The position numbers and the translations under genes are program-made. Below are positions 11,226-22,679 of a stretch of DNA of 64,000 nt, one piece after another. Source of the DNA: Siphonodentalium dalli (Eukaryota; Mollusca; Scaphopoda; Gadilida; Siphonodentaliidae). Location of the stretch: contig CP136064.1 in NCBI GenBank assembly GCA_032622095.1, forward strand, positions 213,418,205 through 213,482,204, given 5' to 3'. Within the stretch, counting starts at the first letter, position 1. Each line of letters opens with the position of its first letter. The notes beneath the pieces were generated by a model. That model made no database searches. It was not told the DNA's origin and saw only the letters and a program-made list of their open reading frames with translations.

Positions 11226-13489
11226 ATACTCATTGAAGATTAGTTCCCTAATAAAATGTTCAGATAATAAGTTTTAAAAAACGACCATTTTGTTGAACTA
11301 TTATCTGAAAATTTCCCACCAACGATTAGGAATCTGCTGTTGTCTTCTAATTTAATACCTGAATGAATAATAGACCCTTCCTATGTATAATTTTTACTGG
11401 GAGAGAGAATCCATTCTGTAAAGATGGGGTTAAAGGAAAACAGATAATCTATATTGTCTTTTGATCGGGTGTAGACAATGAACACTTCCTTGTGTTTTAT
11501 GCCGGAACTTTGTTCTTTTCATCTGAATATCAACACAAAAGGTTGTTGTGGTACACATATCTCAAAAAACAATTTTGAATAGGGCTGCAAACATTGTCCA
11601 TTAATCCTGCCGATTGTTGGATTGTTGGGAATGCATGCCGTGTCACATACAAGTAGAGTTCAATATGTCACAGAACAAGAATGCCTATACAACTAAAGGG
11701 TTTCAAGTTTCTCCTTAAGTAGTCTGATTACAGAATGAAACAAACCCACATATCAATAATCAGCCATGTCATTAAGGGATGGGGAGAAGTTACTGGAGTA
11801 TACATGTACATGTAATAATTGAGATTTATTATTTAGGGGCAGGGCAGTCACATTGGCGATAAGTGGGTTTAGAGGGCAAGGCTGACCGTTTAACAATTAT
11901 ATGCAGAATGCATGACATTCTAAAGTTAGAAATTTCAGAAAGCAATGATTGTTCATTTTATGTAAATTTGTTACTAGTATTTTGGGTAAAGTATGTGGTT
12001 TTTTTTGATAATTTCAGTCACTCAAGGTTCAAAATTGGAAATTTTCCAACTATAGTGCAATGAAAAAATAAAGTATTAGTCAAGAAAACTGAAAGTGAGA
12101 TTGTCCTTAATACAAAATTTAGTATGGGTAAGGGAATTCGGAGAGTGATGACTCATAAGGAATCACAATCTCCTGAAATATCAAAACTGGGCCAAGCAAA
12201 GCTAAATATAAATTCTGGCATCAATGACCAAATAATTACTGATATACTCAGATGTGAGTTTAGCATATATCAAACAGAGAACCATAAGATAACAGTCCGC
12301 CCCATTTTTTTTTTGCTGAGAATCGTGAAAAATGATTGATAGACGCAGTATTGAGCTGAGATCCCGCATAGCCAATTATTTGGCCTAGATTTGCTGTGAT
12401 TAGAAGCCGTCTATAATTTGTCTTACATATCCGATATATTGGTAGGTGTCTTAAGTACACTTTCGCTGTAATTCCTTTCATAATCAATATTTTTGTCCAC
12501 GAAAAAGTATCATTGTGGTAGCTGTCGATAATAGCAATGGTTGGGACTTGATCGTTTTATCATTATAATACGCATGGTCAGGATATTGCTTACCATGTGG
12601 GAGAATCTATTTTCCTCAGGGGACATGATAATAGGAAAGATTGCTATGAGTTTCAGTACAGTAAATTTCAGCTTTGTTCTTTATATATTTCTATGGGCCT
12701 ATTTAGATCCCATACCTGATGCCAGCAAACATACTCTTTATTGAATTGGCAGTCTGATTGCAAAATATTAGAAATACTTTTCAGACCATATATTTTGTTT
12801 TTGTGATGGTCTAAATTGAACTGAAAGAAACACTGAAGAAATTAAATGGGTAATAATATTTAATATTTGGCATCTTCCTATACATCAGCTTAAAGAACAC
12901 ATGTAGTTTTCAAAAGTTGTGTACTCACACCACAAATGGCATTTGTCTCTGAGACAATATGCTACAACATGAACATGACACATTCAGTTAAGTTGCATAT
13001 AAATAAAAAATGGGTAACTTTTATATGGTAAATGAAAGTGTTAATGACACTGTAGCTCATCTTGGAGAGGAGGTAATGTCATACATTACAGTCAATGGAA
13101 AATAAGGAATGTGGAAAGTTAGAAGACCAACATGAAGACCAATATGAAGTTTGAGATCATTTGGATGAAAAATGCTGGCTGTAGGGTGTGCTGAAGTATA
13201 TAGTCATGCAAAGAGCTGTCGGCAGCTTTGTCAAGTTCAGCTAAAAATGTTGATTCTCACATTGTGGTGTGGTCACTTGGCAAAAAATTAATGGACACAT
13301 AAATAGCTATAAATTTAACAAACTTCGCAATTTCAATAACTGGTGCCGGCATTAGTAATTAGGGTAGAAAAATTGCTGTTGTCTGGGTATATTGAAAATG
13401 ATTATCTCCAGCACCACACATGGATTTGATCTACATCAAACAGAGTTAAGTGCTGGCTTTAGTTTGCATATTGTTTTCCCACCTCCAAA
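11226..13489. other. No gene recognised; short transposon fragment at the start
   Basis: 11226-11310 repeats 10778-10835 (ATACTCATTGAAGATTA). Beyond that there is no family repeat. Open frames at 11863-12063 and 12124-12339 lack protein-like composition. Confidence 0.5.
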
Positions 13490-14700
13490 CCAATAGTCAT
13501 CTGCACATATAGCACTTAAAATAAAGATATTGACTCAAACATCCACAAGGGATATGTTTCACTGAGCTCATCTGACAATCTTGCAACAACAAAAAACAGC
13601 CATTATTATAATATTTTAAAACATATTTTCTTGAATGTTTTATACAGAAACTGTCAAGAAAATAACAAATTGAGAAAAATAACAGCACTTTTTGTGACCA
13701 CTGGTGAAAATGATTTTACCTCAGACAGGAACTGAGCACTAGCATTATACATGTAATTATACTACAGTACTTTGTTTTTCCTCTGAACAGATTTAAAACA
13801 TTCTGATGTGCATCATATGCAAAAGGTCCAGCACTCGCACGATTAGCCTCTAAATCAATAGTCATCTGTACAGAGCACTTAATATTAAGATATCGACTCC
13901 AAGATTCCACGAGGGATATGATTCATGAACTCCCACTTGAACACACTTCACAGCTCATCAACTGAATCCTGTTTCAGTCACAAAATCACCCCTGGTTAAG
14001 TGGTCCTGGTATAATGCTATGATGTTACGGCATATCGCTGAAAAAGCTATAATTTTAGAAATCTTTGACTAATATGAATGATTAACAGGAAAGCTATTAT
14101 CCGCATAAAGCATTCAAGAACATTATACATTTTAAATTATTTTGCTAATGGGTGCATGGTTTTTCGCAATTTTGAAAACCGACCATAATTAAGATGGCTC
14201 TGCCAATCGATTTTCAACAACTAGCTGGAGCAGCCATTATTAAAATATTTTAAAACATATAGTATATGTTCTTGAAACTGGCTTTTCCTCGAATCGCTTG
14301 GATTAGCCAAAGACTGTGAAAATTAGCATTGAGAAATATAGTAATACTTTTTATAAACAGCATCAGTTTGCACTACCAGCATTATTACAAAATCAGCAGG
14401 AACACTTGAAGAGGGGTGAAAATGGTTCCATCTCAGATAGAATTAACTGAGCACTAGCATTATTTTGAATTTTGTCTTCCCACAGTGTATGCCTATCAGA
14501 CTGTCTGAGACAGATTTGAAACATTTTAGTGTGCATATTATGCATAAGGTCCAGCACTCCTACGATTAGCTTCTAAATCAATAGTCATCCGTACAGAGCG
14601 ATCGAAATTAAGATATCGACTCAAACATTCCACGAGGGATATGATTCATTGAGCTCGCACTTCACAGCTCAACAGAATCCTATTACAGTCCGAGGGGGAT
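13490..14700 (+). repeat. Diverged tandem duplication, family L, offset about 720 bp
   Basis: Paired blocks include 13598/14233 (ATATTTTAAAACATAT), 13713/14427 (ACTGAGCACTAGCATTAT), 13786/14509 (GGTCCAGCACTC) and 13857/14579 (AATAGTCATC through GAGGGATATGATTCAT). A third partial unit begins near 13492. Related pieces occur at about 45,700-46,870. No open frame is conserved between copies, so this is a non-coding repeat or old transposon. Confidence 0.7.
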
Positions 14701-15093
14701 CCGGACAATTGATCCAACACCATGGAAGCTCAAATTCAAACTTCCATAAAACGCTATTGAGTCAGTGACAAGCAATCAGATTACACAAACATCATTAGAA
14801 CCCAGCCTCCCTATAGACAACAGTGGACAGTGACATCTCTTTGTGTGAACAACAATCTCCTGAGCATTGAAAGGAATTTATAATATGAACAGGAGGATGT
14901 AATTTCAGAGGGTGCCACCCCCCCCCCCCCTTTCTGGTATGCAGGCTTCAGGTGGTACACAAGTTTCATGCCCCTCTAAACTGTTACTCGGGATTCATAT
15001 GCCCATTCTAATCGGTATTCAGGATTCATCTATCCCATGATATTTGCCTGGTCAGGTGATCCTGGTGTCCTGCATATAGTCTAAGCTGATAAT
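14701..15093. other. No gene; poly-C tract
   Basis: A run of about 14 C lies at 14919-14932. Nothing else recognised. Confidence 0.5.
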
Positions 15094-15347
15094 TTAACCC
15101 TTTGAGTGCCAGGGGCTGATCTCATCGGCCCTAAACCTACAAAATAAGTCTAGTTAAAGAATATAAGAATAAATTATTAATATTGTAAAAAATTGTAAAA
15201 TAAAAAAAAAATAAAAAAAATGTTAGGCCAATGCATTCTCTTATATATGCGAGGCGACCTATGGTCGACTCGCATATATAAGAGAATGCATTGGCACAGG
15301 GTATATGGGTTGATACAAAAATCGGACCTGGCACTCAAAAGGGTTAA
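15094..15347 (-). mobile_element. Family A element, termini type b
   Basis: TTAA at 15094-15097 and 15344-15347, termini CCCTTTGAGTGCCAGG and complement. One complete hairpin (15228-15296) has the loop GCGACCTATGGTCGA. The AT-rich spacer includes a long A-run. 254 bp. Confidence 0.9.
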
Positions 15348-15389
15348 GGGCTGCTCGGTTAGTGCTCATATATGATATTATTTTTAAGT

Positions 15390-15768
15390 TCCCCTTTAGG
15401 GTCAACGGCACCTATCCAATGGTACTCCCATTTTGGATATATGATTAATTATTTAATTAGAATTCTTTATTAATGCTCCTTAAGTCGTCTGAGGTCAATG
15501 GCACCTATCCCATGACACTCATCGGGTCAATCTACCCCTGTGAATCAATTTTCAATGACCAGATTCCAACCATTTTTAATATATAATAAATTATTTAGTT
15601 AAATTAATAATTAGTGCCAAGTTAAGACATCTGATGTCAACGGCACCTATCCCATGACACTCCCTGGGTCAATTAACCCGCCATGTACAAATTTTCAGCT
15701 GTGAAGGTCTAACCGTTTGGTCACCCATAGGCAGACAAACAAACAAAATTAGTTTTAATTAGTATAGA
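15390..15768 (-). mobile_element. Helitron-like element, minus strand, 5' end identified
   Basis: Read on the minus strand the sequence begins at 15768 with TCTATACTAATTAAAACTAA, close to the TC-initiated 5' termini of animal Helitrons, and the next base on the plus strand is T. Three spaced copies of a GTCAACGGCACCTATCC-type block (about 15402, 15498, 15637) lie inside. A CTAG-type 3' end was not found, so the left limit is approximate. Confidence 0.5.
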
Positions 15769-15769
15769 T

Positions 15770-16534
15770 TGCAAACTTCCACCAAATCAAGGTTTCATTT
15801 TAAAAAAAAGAACAGACTGTTCTATGTTTTATATCACAATCATCACAGTGCTTAAATTCAGCATGCGCGTATTATCTCATCAAGCCTGTCCGAGTTATCA
15901 ATAGACCGAATTTAGTCTGTTCCAATTCCAGCATTGACGATCGATACCCAATTAATCGATAAATGATGACAGCTCTAATGAGACGGAGTTTAGGAATGAC
16001 AGAAGCCTTCTAAACTCATTAGCAATCTCATCAGCTCCGAACTCCTTCAAGTGTCGCACCCTCATTTGATTAGCCAAACTGTACACGACAAACCCTCATA
16101 ATGAAGGACACCCTGCCAATCTGGGAATTTTATTTCCTGATGCTAAATTGTATGGCTTCTAAATGAAGTTCCGAAGATGTCTCTCGAATTAAAGGGACAC
16201 AAGGCAATCACATTGTGTAAATATGCACAAATTCTAAAAGCTTGGAAATACATTGCCACCAAGAAGAACATGGAGAAATAGATAAAACTTTAATACCAGT
16301 ATATTTATTATAGTTCTCTAGTCTGCTCCAGTAAAAAACTTTCGCGTGTTGACAAACCATTGTTATGCAAACTAAACTGTTTCAGTCAACAAACATCGCT
16401 AATCGTGTAGTAAGTTTAAATATTTTAGTTTGAATATGAATTTTAGAATATTATTTAAATGCTTCTGACCTTTTCCAATGTTTATGGTCAAGTTTTTAAT
16501 AAACGTTTGTATCTTATTGGACTAAATGAACTTT
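15770..16534. other. No gene recognised
   Basis: 16191 onward reads TTAAAGGGACACAAGGC, resembling the start of a TTAA element, but no partner end was found. Confidence 0.45.
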
Positions 16535-19104
16535 TAGTCCAGGCACATAAGGTTTCACTAGTGTAAAAAATCGGGGAAAACTGATTTTTTCAGGGATCAA
16601 TAAGAACATGTTTATGAACAACGTGGCAAAAGTCCCCTAAAATCCGAGTTGAGCTTTTTGAGATATCTTGATTTTTCGGAATGGTTCAAATTCTGAAGCA
16701 TCTCCATCAGGCCATATGGGAATGCAGTCATGTGTAGATCAATTAATTCCAAATTCATAATACATTTACATACATACAAACAATGCTTAGCCGTGAACCA
16801 TATAAGTTGAATTGAAGTCCCAAAATGGCCGCCAAAATGGCCAAAATAGAATGAAAGTTACATTTTATGCATAATTGAATAGCTAGTCCCATAAGAGTGA
16901 CAACACGCTCGAAATATGTGAGGAAGAATGATTGCAGAGAATAAGAGAAACATTTTATCGGGTATGTGCGAATTATCTCTAATATATATCGCGAGAGATA
17001 TAGCGAAAAGCAAGGTCTCATAAAATGGTTAAATCTGGACTTTTTGACCGCAAAGAAACGGGAGAATAAGGCAAATTTTTCTGCACTATTTATCTTGAAT
17101 CGTGTGATATATATGTACACTACACTGTAAAATGAAATTTAATAGCGAAGAATTGATTCTGTGACCTTTCATAGAAGCCGAAATATATGTGCTCATAGCA
17201 GTATCACTAATGTGACCGGTCATCGTTTCTTTTGATATATACACCATCAAACCTTTCGAAATACACTGCTATAGAGCAGTATGAGAGATATTCATAGAGA
17301 AATGGATGAATTGTGTAGATTATATTCTCCGTGTCTTAAAATATTAGTAATTTTTGCCTAAGAATAAGTAATAAAACACGAATATTTCGCTGTTATCACA
17401 AGAATGCATGGTGGTATACTATGAAAGCAATTTATCAAAACACAAAGGAGTACCATATACTTTCTTTAAAAAAATCTAAATTTGACCAAAATTGCCCACA
17501 TTCTCTGTGACAGAGACTGTCTTTACACCTGGAAATAATATTTGGTTATATTCACCAAGGTCACATATACGCGAAGGGTACTATGTTTTCTGCAACCGCA
17601 TTACCGTGTGTATCCCTTCTCCCTAATGTTACACATATCTGCTGAACTAACAACCATAACTAGCAACATTGAGTCAATGTTCAACGCTGAAATAACAGCT
17701 TTAAACGATGATCACCTGATATTTTGCACAAGTTCATGGGTGGTTTTGGCAAGATATTTTCAAACAACAAAATACGGAAAACTAATATTGTACATTGCGT
17801 AATAGCATATTCCAGTTGCAAGTTGCCGACTGAAGTAAGTTGAACAAATTGTTTACTAAGAGACCGGTTTGGAAGCAGCACGAAAATTAGTCGTATATCA
17901 AATGTACGATGTGCTGTCTATTTGATCTGGTGTGATGCAGTGCTAATCTTTTGAAGAGGTGGCGGTTTCTTTGCAATATAATAAGAATTGCAACATACGT
18001 GTGTGGTTTATTATCATGTACAGTGATGAACAATCCGGAAATGTAACTACTATTTATACCGCAAGGATATGCACTTAAGTTTCTGCGTTCCATTCAATAA
18101 TTTATCATCACGCCGAACGAAACTACCATACACTGTGTGGCGAAACATTACTTCGTATGTTGCATGCCCGAAATTATTATTTTTGGCCCCGACTGTAAAC
18201 AGAAAACCCAAAATTTTAAAGACGTAATTCATTGGGTTTGACCTGCGTTGCAATGGCTGATAAATCCTCCACATGGGCCTGTTTTAATGAACTGTGTACC
18301 TATAAAGATATTTAACAACAGACTTGTATATTGTTAATACGTATTTTACCTACTAGGTGGTTATATAATAAGTTGCCATCATTTCGGCTTAGCTTGGTGG
18401 TTGCGGCCATTTTGACAGCCATTTCATGACCGCGTTTGTAGTATTCTGATCGTGTCACTATATTCGCTCTCGTACTCATATTTCACATATACTGGTATAA
18501 CTTAGTAATGCATATGACTAGCTTAGACAAAATAGAATATCAAAATACGACCAGATCGTTGACAACCAGTTTCGGGGGTAGGGTTATGTTTTTACAAGTT
18601 TTGACAACTTATGATGTGCGTACTCGCTAGTTCTGCCTATTATAGCGACGGGGTGGTGTCTGTGCAGTTTTTAAAATAGATAGCTTGCGCCTATGTTTTG
18701 AGAAGCCTGAGAAATCCGACATCGAATACATCAGTTTGTCTTCAAAATCGTCAGTATTTTGGCTCAGTGTTTTATTTCATATCTATATATGCGAAATTCA
18801 TTCGATATTTCCCTTTGAATGGGTGTCGTTGGTTCGAGAATTGTATATCGAACAATATTGAGTGCTTTTTGTATAAGTTTCGGCTGAAAAATTGTTACAA
18901 CATCCAATTATTTCCATCATTGTGAAAAATATTGTTTTGTTTAATTATATGGAAAAAATGATGTAACTCAGAAAGCTCAAATCGGATTTTAGGGGACTTT
19001 TCGTGACGCGTCCGCGATGTTATGGCCAAAATAATATTAAAAAATCAGCTTTCCCCGATTTATTTCCTTACTTTTCCACTTCCATGTCTAATGTGCCTGG
19101 ACTA
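16535..19104. mobile_element. Element I, about 2.57 kb, non-autonomous DNA transposon
   Basis: Ends TAGTCCAGGCACATAAGG and CTAATGTGCCTGGACTA are inverted. Subterminal blocks match too: TCGGGGAAAACTGATTTTTT against AAAAAATCAGCTTTCCCCGA, and AGTCCCCTAAAATCCGA against TCGGATTTTAGGGGACTT. The interior contains repeated AATGGCCGCCAAAATGGCC-like motifs (16817, 18404 region). The longest open frame is a 121-codon minus-strand frame (16755-17120) with no transposase features, so the element looks non-coding. No clear target duplication, so the superfamily is unknown. Confidence 0.7.
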
Positions 19105-19174
19105 TTTTATCGGTAACTCCACTGTTTACATAACAATGGTATTGACATGTGAAATCTCATTATTGAAGAGAATA

Positions 19175-19433
19175 TTCAAGCCTTGAAATAGTGTGTCTGT
19201 CATTTGCAGAATGAGGTCCCCCAGAGGGTGAATTTAGTGATGCTACCCCACATAGCGGGCTAGCATCACCAAATTCACCCTCTGGGAACCTCATTCTGCT
19301 GAGTTGTAAGCAGAATGAGGTCCCCAGAGGGTGAATTTGGTGATGCTAGCCCGCTATGCAGGGTAGTATCACTAAATTCACCCTCTGGGGACCTCATTCT
19401 GCAAATGACAGACACACTATTACAAGGCTTGAA
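19175..19433. mobile_element. Family D tetrameric palindrome, copy 1
   Basis: Four alternating copies (X, X', X, X') of a unit starting GCAGAATGAGGTCCCCAGAG lie inside outer arms AAGCCTTGAAATAGTGTG / CACACTATTACAAGGCTT. Both halves are palindromes, and so is the whole. Non-coding. The target duplication is unclear here but present in copy 2 at 32,520-32,790. Confidence 0.85.
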
Positions 19434-19698
19434 AACAAGAACGAAGTCAATCTATTTTTCCATGTATTTGTTGATGATAGTTGTTTCATAGACTTCTATG
19501 TTATTTCACATGAACCCAATTTGAAGGCCTTCAGACCCTTTAAGGCTTAGATAATCGGTGGAATTACACATATCAGTTAACCCTTCCATGATTGGAGCTT
19601 CCTAAAACTTAGCAAAAACCCTGTGCCGATGCATTATCTTGTATATGCGAGTCTCCCATAGGGAGTCTCACATATATAAGAGAATACATTGACCTTAA

Positions 19699-20474
19699 CT
19701 GGTCCAGTGCTGGAAGCCCATATTTGGACCCTACGTAAGAGTGTTGGAAGCCCAGATCTGGGCTTTGGCATCGTCACTGTATTGGTTGTTTAGTTTAATC
19801 ATTTAAATCATGTTTGTCAGGTAATATTTTTTAGATATTGTTTCATATATAATTAAATTGGGACATTGTGAAGTTGGAATGGATGCCGACCGATAAAATT
19901 GTCAGAAGGGGTAGTTTTATTTTGAAAATTAGAGAAAACTGTTTTGCCCAACGGCATCTGACAACCTGGCTCAAAACCATAAACTTATTCGACAACCAGG
20001 CTCATAACTTTAACCTAATCCGACATCCAGGCTTATAACCATAACCAAATAAGACATCCAGGCTCATATCCATAACCTAATCTGATTACCAGATTCATAA
20101 CCATAACCTAATCTGACATCCAGGCTCATAACCATAATCTAATCCGACAACCAGGCTCATAACCATAACCTAAGCCGATTACCAGGCTCATAACCAAGTG
20201 AGATATAACCATAATCTAATCCAACAACCAGGCTCATAACATGCATACCCCAATCAGACAACAAGACTCCCAACCATAGCCTAAAATCAGACAACCAGGC
20301 TCATAACCATAACCTAATCCCAAATGTATGTATGTGTGGGGCTCAAAATTGAGAAAAAGAGTGCAAACGTAGTAAATTACATACTCCATGCATAAATTTC
20401 AATGATTTTCTGTTTATTGAAATATATATATACACATTTCATTATGTGTATGTAGGATATTTAGCAGCGAACAG
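19699..20474. mobile_element. TTAA-flanked insertion carrying a minisatellite
   Basis: TTAA at 19695-19698 and 20475-20478, exactly where the host linker CTTAACAATATTT is broken. The ends CTGGTCCAGTGCTGG and CAGCGAACAG form only a short, imperfect inverted repeat (CTGnTC..TGCT). The interior holds an AT-rich segment and the 31-bp tandem array at 19960-20320. No coding capacity. Confidence 0.65.
19960..20320 (+). repeat. 31-bp minisatellite, about 11 units
   Basis: The unit is close to GACAACCAGGCTCATAACC plus ATAACCTAATCC. Variants (GACATCC, GATTACC) and two units with insertions show it is an old, mutated array. Spacers are absent, so it is not CRISPR-like. Confidence 0.9.
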
Positions 20475-20789
20475 TTAACAATATTTACCTTGACCTTGTA
20501 AGCCAGTGCATTCTCTTATATATGCACGGCTCCCTATGGAAGACTTGCAATATATAAGAGAATGTAATGGCACAGGATCTTTAATGTAGGCCCCTGCGAA
20601 GCTTCGAGATTCGATTCGCGAATCGGTCGTCCTGATTATTTTCGAATCATTCATGATCAGACATCATATAGGCAATCAACTCATTCAACTGTCATAACCC
20701 GATGAAAACAACCCAATTGTTATGCCCTATAAACAAAGAAATAATCGTGCGGCTCGAGACATCCGAGATCAAACGGATCGCCGCGTCGA

Positions 20790-20850
20790 CCAATAATCTA
20801 TAAATAGAACCAAAGTAGGTAATGTCGTAATGACTATTGAAGTGACGTAA
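20790..20850 (+). promoter_or_regulatory. Candidate promoter of the hAT BED gene
   Basis: CCAAT at 20790-20794, TATAAATAG at 20799-20807 and a CRE-like TGACGTAA at 20843-20850, about 50-100 bases before the ATG at 20897. The order suits a Pol II promoter, although the CCAAT-TATA spacing is short. Motif reading only. Confidence 0.4.
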
Positions 20851-20896
20851 TTGGGAATTCCTGAGGTGCGTGTTTACAAAATAATACAAAACCAAA

Positions 20897-21199
20897 ATGG
20901 CTGAGTTTTGTTGCCTGTTCAATTTATTAAAAGGCGAGAACAAATATGCGTGTAAGCACTGCACCACGCTTTTGTCTGTTCAACCCACGGGTACAACAAC
21001 ACACCTTAGGCTGCATGTCCAGCAGAAGCACCCCGCTCTGTTCGATAGAACGACACAGACGGAAAATTCAAAAAAGCCTAAAGTTGAACTTCCAGAAAAT
21101 TCACAAGTAGGTGATCATGATTCTGCACCCAAGAAACAGTCCACGATGGGCCAACATTTCGTCCCCAAAAATTATGCCAGACACACAAAAAAAGTTTGA
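20897..21199 (+). CDS. BED zinc-finger protein, truncated hAT transposase
   Basis: A 100-residue protein. A BED zinc finger occupies roughly residues 4-46: Cys19-x2-Cys22 and His40-x4-His45, in the context NKYACKHC...THLRLHVQQKH. BED fingers bind DNA at the N-terminus of many hAT transposases. Residues 47-100 are a basic, low-complexity linker. The frame stops at TGA 21197-21199. Directly after a run of seven A (21187-21193), the adjacent frame continues with KKFDAALLTFVIVDGRPFE, typical of the segment that follows BED in hAT transposases, before ending near 21256. The stop is therefore most simply a one-base frameshift. The catalytic RNase H-like domain is missing, so no transposition activity is expected. 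A DNA-binding-only product remains possible. The ATG was chosen because it opens the BED fold with the usual short leader. Confidence 0.75.
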   Translation: MAEFCCLFNLLKGENKYACKHCTTLLSVQPTGTTTHLRLHVQQKHPALFDRTTQTENSKKPKVELPENSQVGDHDSAPKKQSTMGQHFVPKNYARHTKKV

Positions 21200-21625
21200 T
21201 GCAGCCCTTCTAACATTTGTTATCGTTGATGGGAGACCTTTTGAGTCTGTATCGTAACGTTGTTGATTTTTTGATCGAAAAGTATATATGACTATTTTGT
21301 GCGATGGTTAACGCCGATGTTTGAACCCGAGCCATGTAAATGACTAAAATAGTACATTTATATTGTTAATTTCTTACGCAGAAGAAATGAAAATAATACA
21401 CACGTCGAGTTGTTTATGATTTACACGAATCTAATGGTGTTTGTTCAACTTTTCTCCGGTACAACCATGTTAAATTTCGATGTCCGCGAAAGGTGTAGAT
21501 TCGATTCGAGATTCGATTCGATTCGCGAATCATTTTCGTGATTTGATTCGAGATTCGATTCGAAAGGAAATCCCCGATTCGCAGGGCCCTACTTTAATGC
21601 TGCACCAGCACAGCTCCCGTCATAT

Positions 21626-22185
21626 CGGTCGGACTTTGTGTCGCCATCTGCATTCCCAGTACCATGGGCATCACAAATCAATCATCGATGCCACGATCAG
21701 TGATCTGAGAAAGATTCCAGAAGCCAAAATTTGAAAAAATGCGTACTGGACTAACTTCGTACCTCTGCTCCTCTCGTAATGTCATGACCAGGGATGACAC
21801 TACACTTGGCACACTGTCGGATCGGGAGCCGACGCTAATGTCTCGTGTGCAACAATGTGCGCACGTTAAAGATCCCTACCGTGGTGAAGAAGTCACTGGT
21901 TCGGCAAAAAACTTCCTGGAAAAATTATGGATCTACTCGATCCCGTCCTGTAAAAGCCAGGATTGGTCACTAGGACGTAACAACTACAGAACAGAACAGA
22001 ACAGAACAGAATGTCTCGAAATTAACCCTCAGGGATCCTCATTCTGTTTAGGCCTCAACTGCTATGAGAGATCAGGGATCAGATTGAAGTTCCCCAGTTG
22101 AAGTTGAAGTTATCGGTCAGACTGTGTCACATCTGTATTCCCAGTACCATAGGCATCATGAATCGACTATCAGTACTATTGTAAC
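21626..22185 (+). repeat. Repeat pair enclosing a SINE-like segment
   Basis: 21626-21710 and 22110-22185 are diverged direct copies, sharing TCGGTC-GACT-TGTGTC and ATTCCCAGTACCATGGGCATCA-type sequence. Between them is a GC-richer segment with GCGCACGTTAAAGATCCCTA (21860-21879) and a tail of ACAGA units (21990-22012). This resembles the central core and tail of an invertebrate SINE. A 120-codon open frame across it is probably incidental. Confidence 0.5.
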
Positions 22186-22228
22186 AGAACAAGATGGACT
22201 GATGGAGAGAGCAGGAGTTACACCAAAA

Positions 22229-22679
22229 GGTTACACTGGTGTAAATGTTTTCCATAGGCCTCAGTGCTAACGTTTTAGCGTATAGTGTTGGCAATATAAA
22301 TGTTGGGTCCAAAATTTTCTTTAAATCTGAAAAATTGACATTTTGGGAAACTTTTTACACAAAAAAATCATGTCTGTCTAGCAGGGAATTCGCCTTTAAA
22401 TCTTATGTTTTCGTAACTAGTGTCAGAACCGCATAAAAAAATACAGTCATATTTTAGACCACACCAAAAAATTCAAACTTCACTACAAAGGGTTAATTCC
22501 TGTGCCAATGGTTATTTTACCTATGGGAAATCATAGGGAAGAGGTGTGATGATTTTTTTATGTGAAAAGCACACAAGGCTATTGACCAATCAGGGCCCAG
22601 TGTCTATTTTATTCTCTCCTATATATTCCTCCCGCATCCGCTAGAGGTCTCTCGGAACCTTATTTACACCAGTGTAACC
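22229..22679. mobile_element. T unit 1: inverted-terminal foldback element
   Basis: 451 bp bounded by GGTTACACTGGTGTAAAT and ATTTACACCAGTGTAACC. Non-coding. The left flank is CACCAAAA, unlike the inner copies, which are preceded by CCCTTTA. Confidence 0.8.

Larger units (their letters stand above)
20587..21591 (+). mobile_element. hAT element with 8-bp TSD and BED-finger ORF
   Basis: The 8-bp target duplication CTTTAATG (20579-20586, 21592-21599) flanks inverted ends TAGGCCCCTGCGAA / TTCGCAGGGCCCTA. Many GATTCG/CGAATC subterminal repeats lie at 20601-20650 and 21495-21580. These features together are typical of hAT transposons. It is a 1,005-bp internal-deletion derivative that keeps only the transposase N-terminus (20897-21199). 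It lies inside a family A element and so is younger than it. Confidence 0.93.
19577..21625 (+). mobile_element. Family A element, termini type c, split by two insertions
   Basis: The left TTAA 19577-19580 is followed by CCCTTCCATGATTGGAGC. The first hairpin is 19624-19692. The linker is interrupted at TTAA (19695-19698) and resumes at 20475 with AATATTTACCTTGACCTTGT. The second hairpin is 20506-20572. CTTTAATG is then interrupted by a hAT and resumes at 21592. The right end reads GCTGCACCAGC to GCTCCCGTCAT near 21625 and lacks the final AAGGGTTAA. Confidence 0.85.

Noticed and set aside
16755-17120. 121-codon minus-strand frame as a transposase
   Set aside because: No catalytic motif, strongly AT-driven residue use, and it lies in the non-conserved interior of element I.
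19960-20320. 31-bp repeat array as a CRISPR
   Set aside because: Units are contiguous with no unique spacers, diverged, and lie in an animal genome inside a transposon. The 58-bp array at 31231 is rejected for the same reasons.
21739-22101. 120-codon frame as a gene
   Set aside because: It crosses a SINE-like core and an ACAGA tail. No domain.
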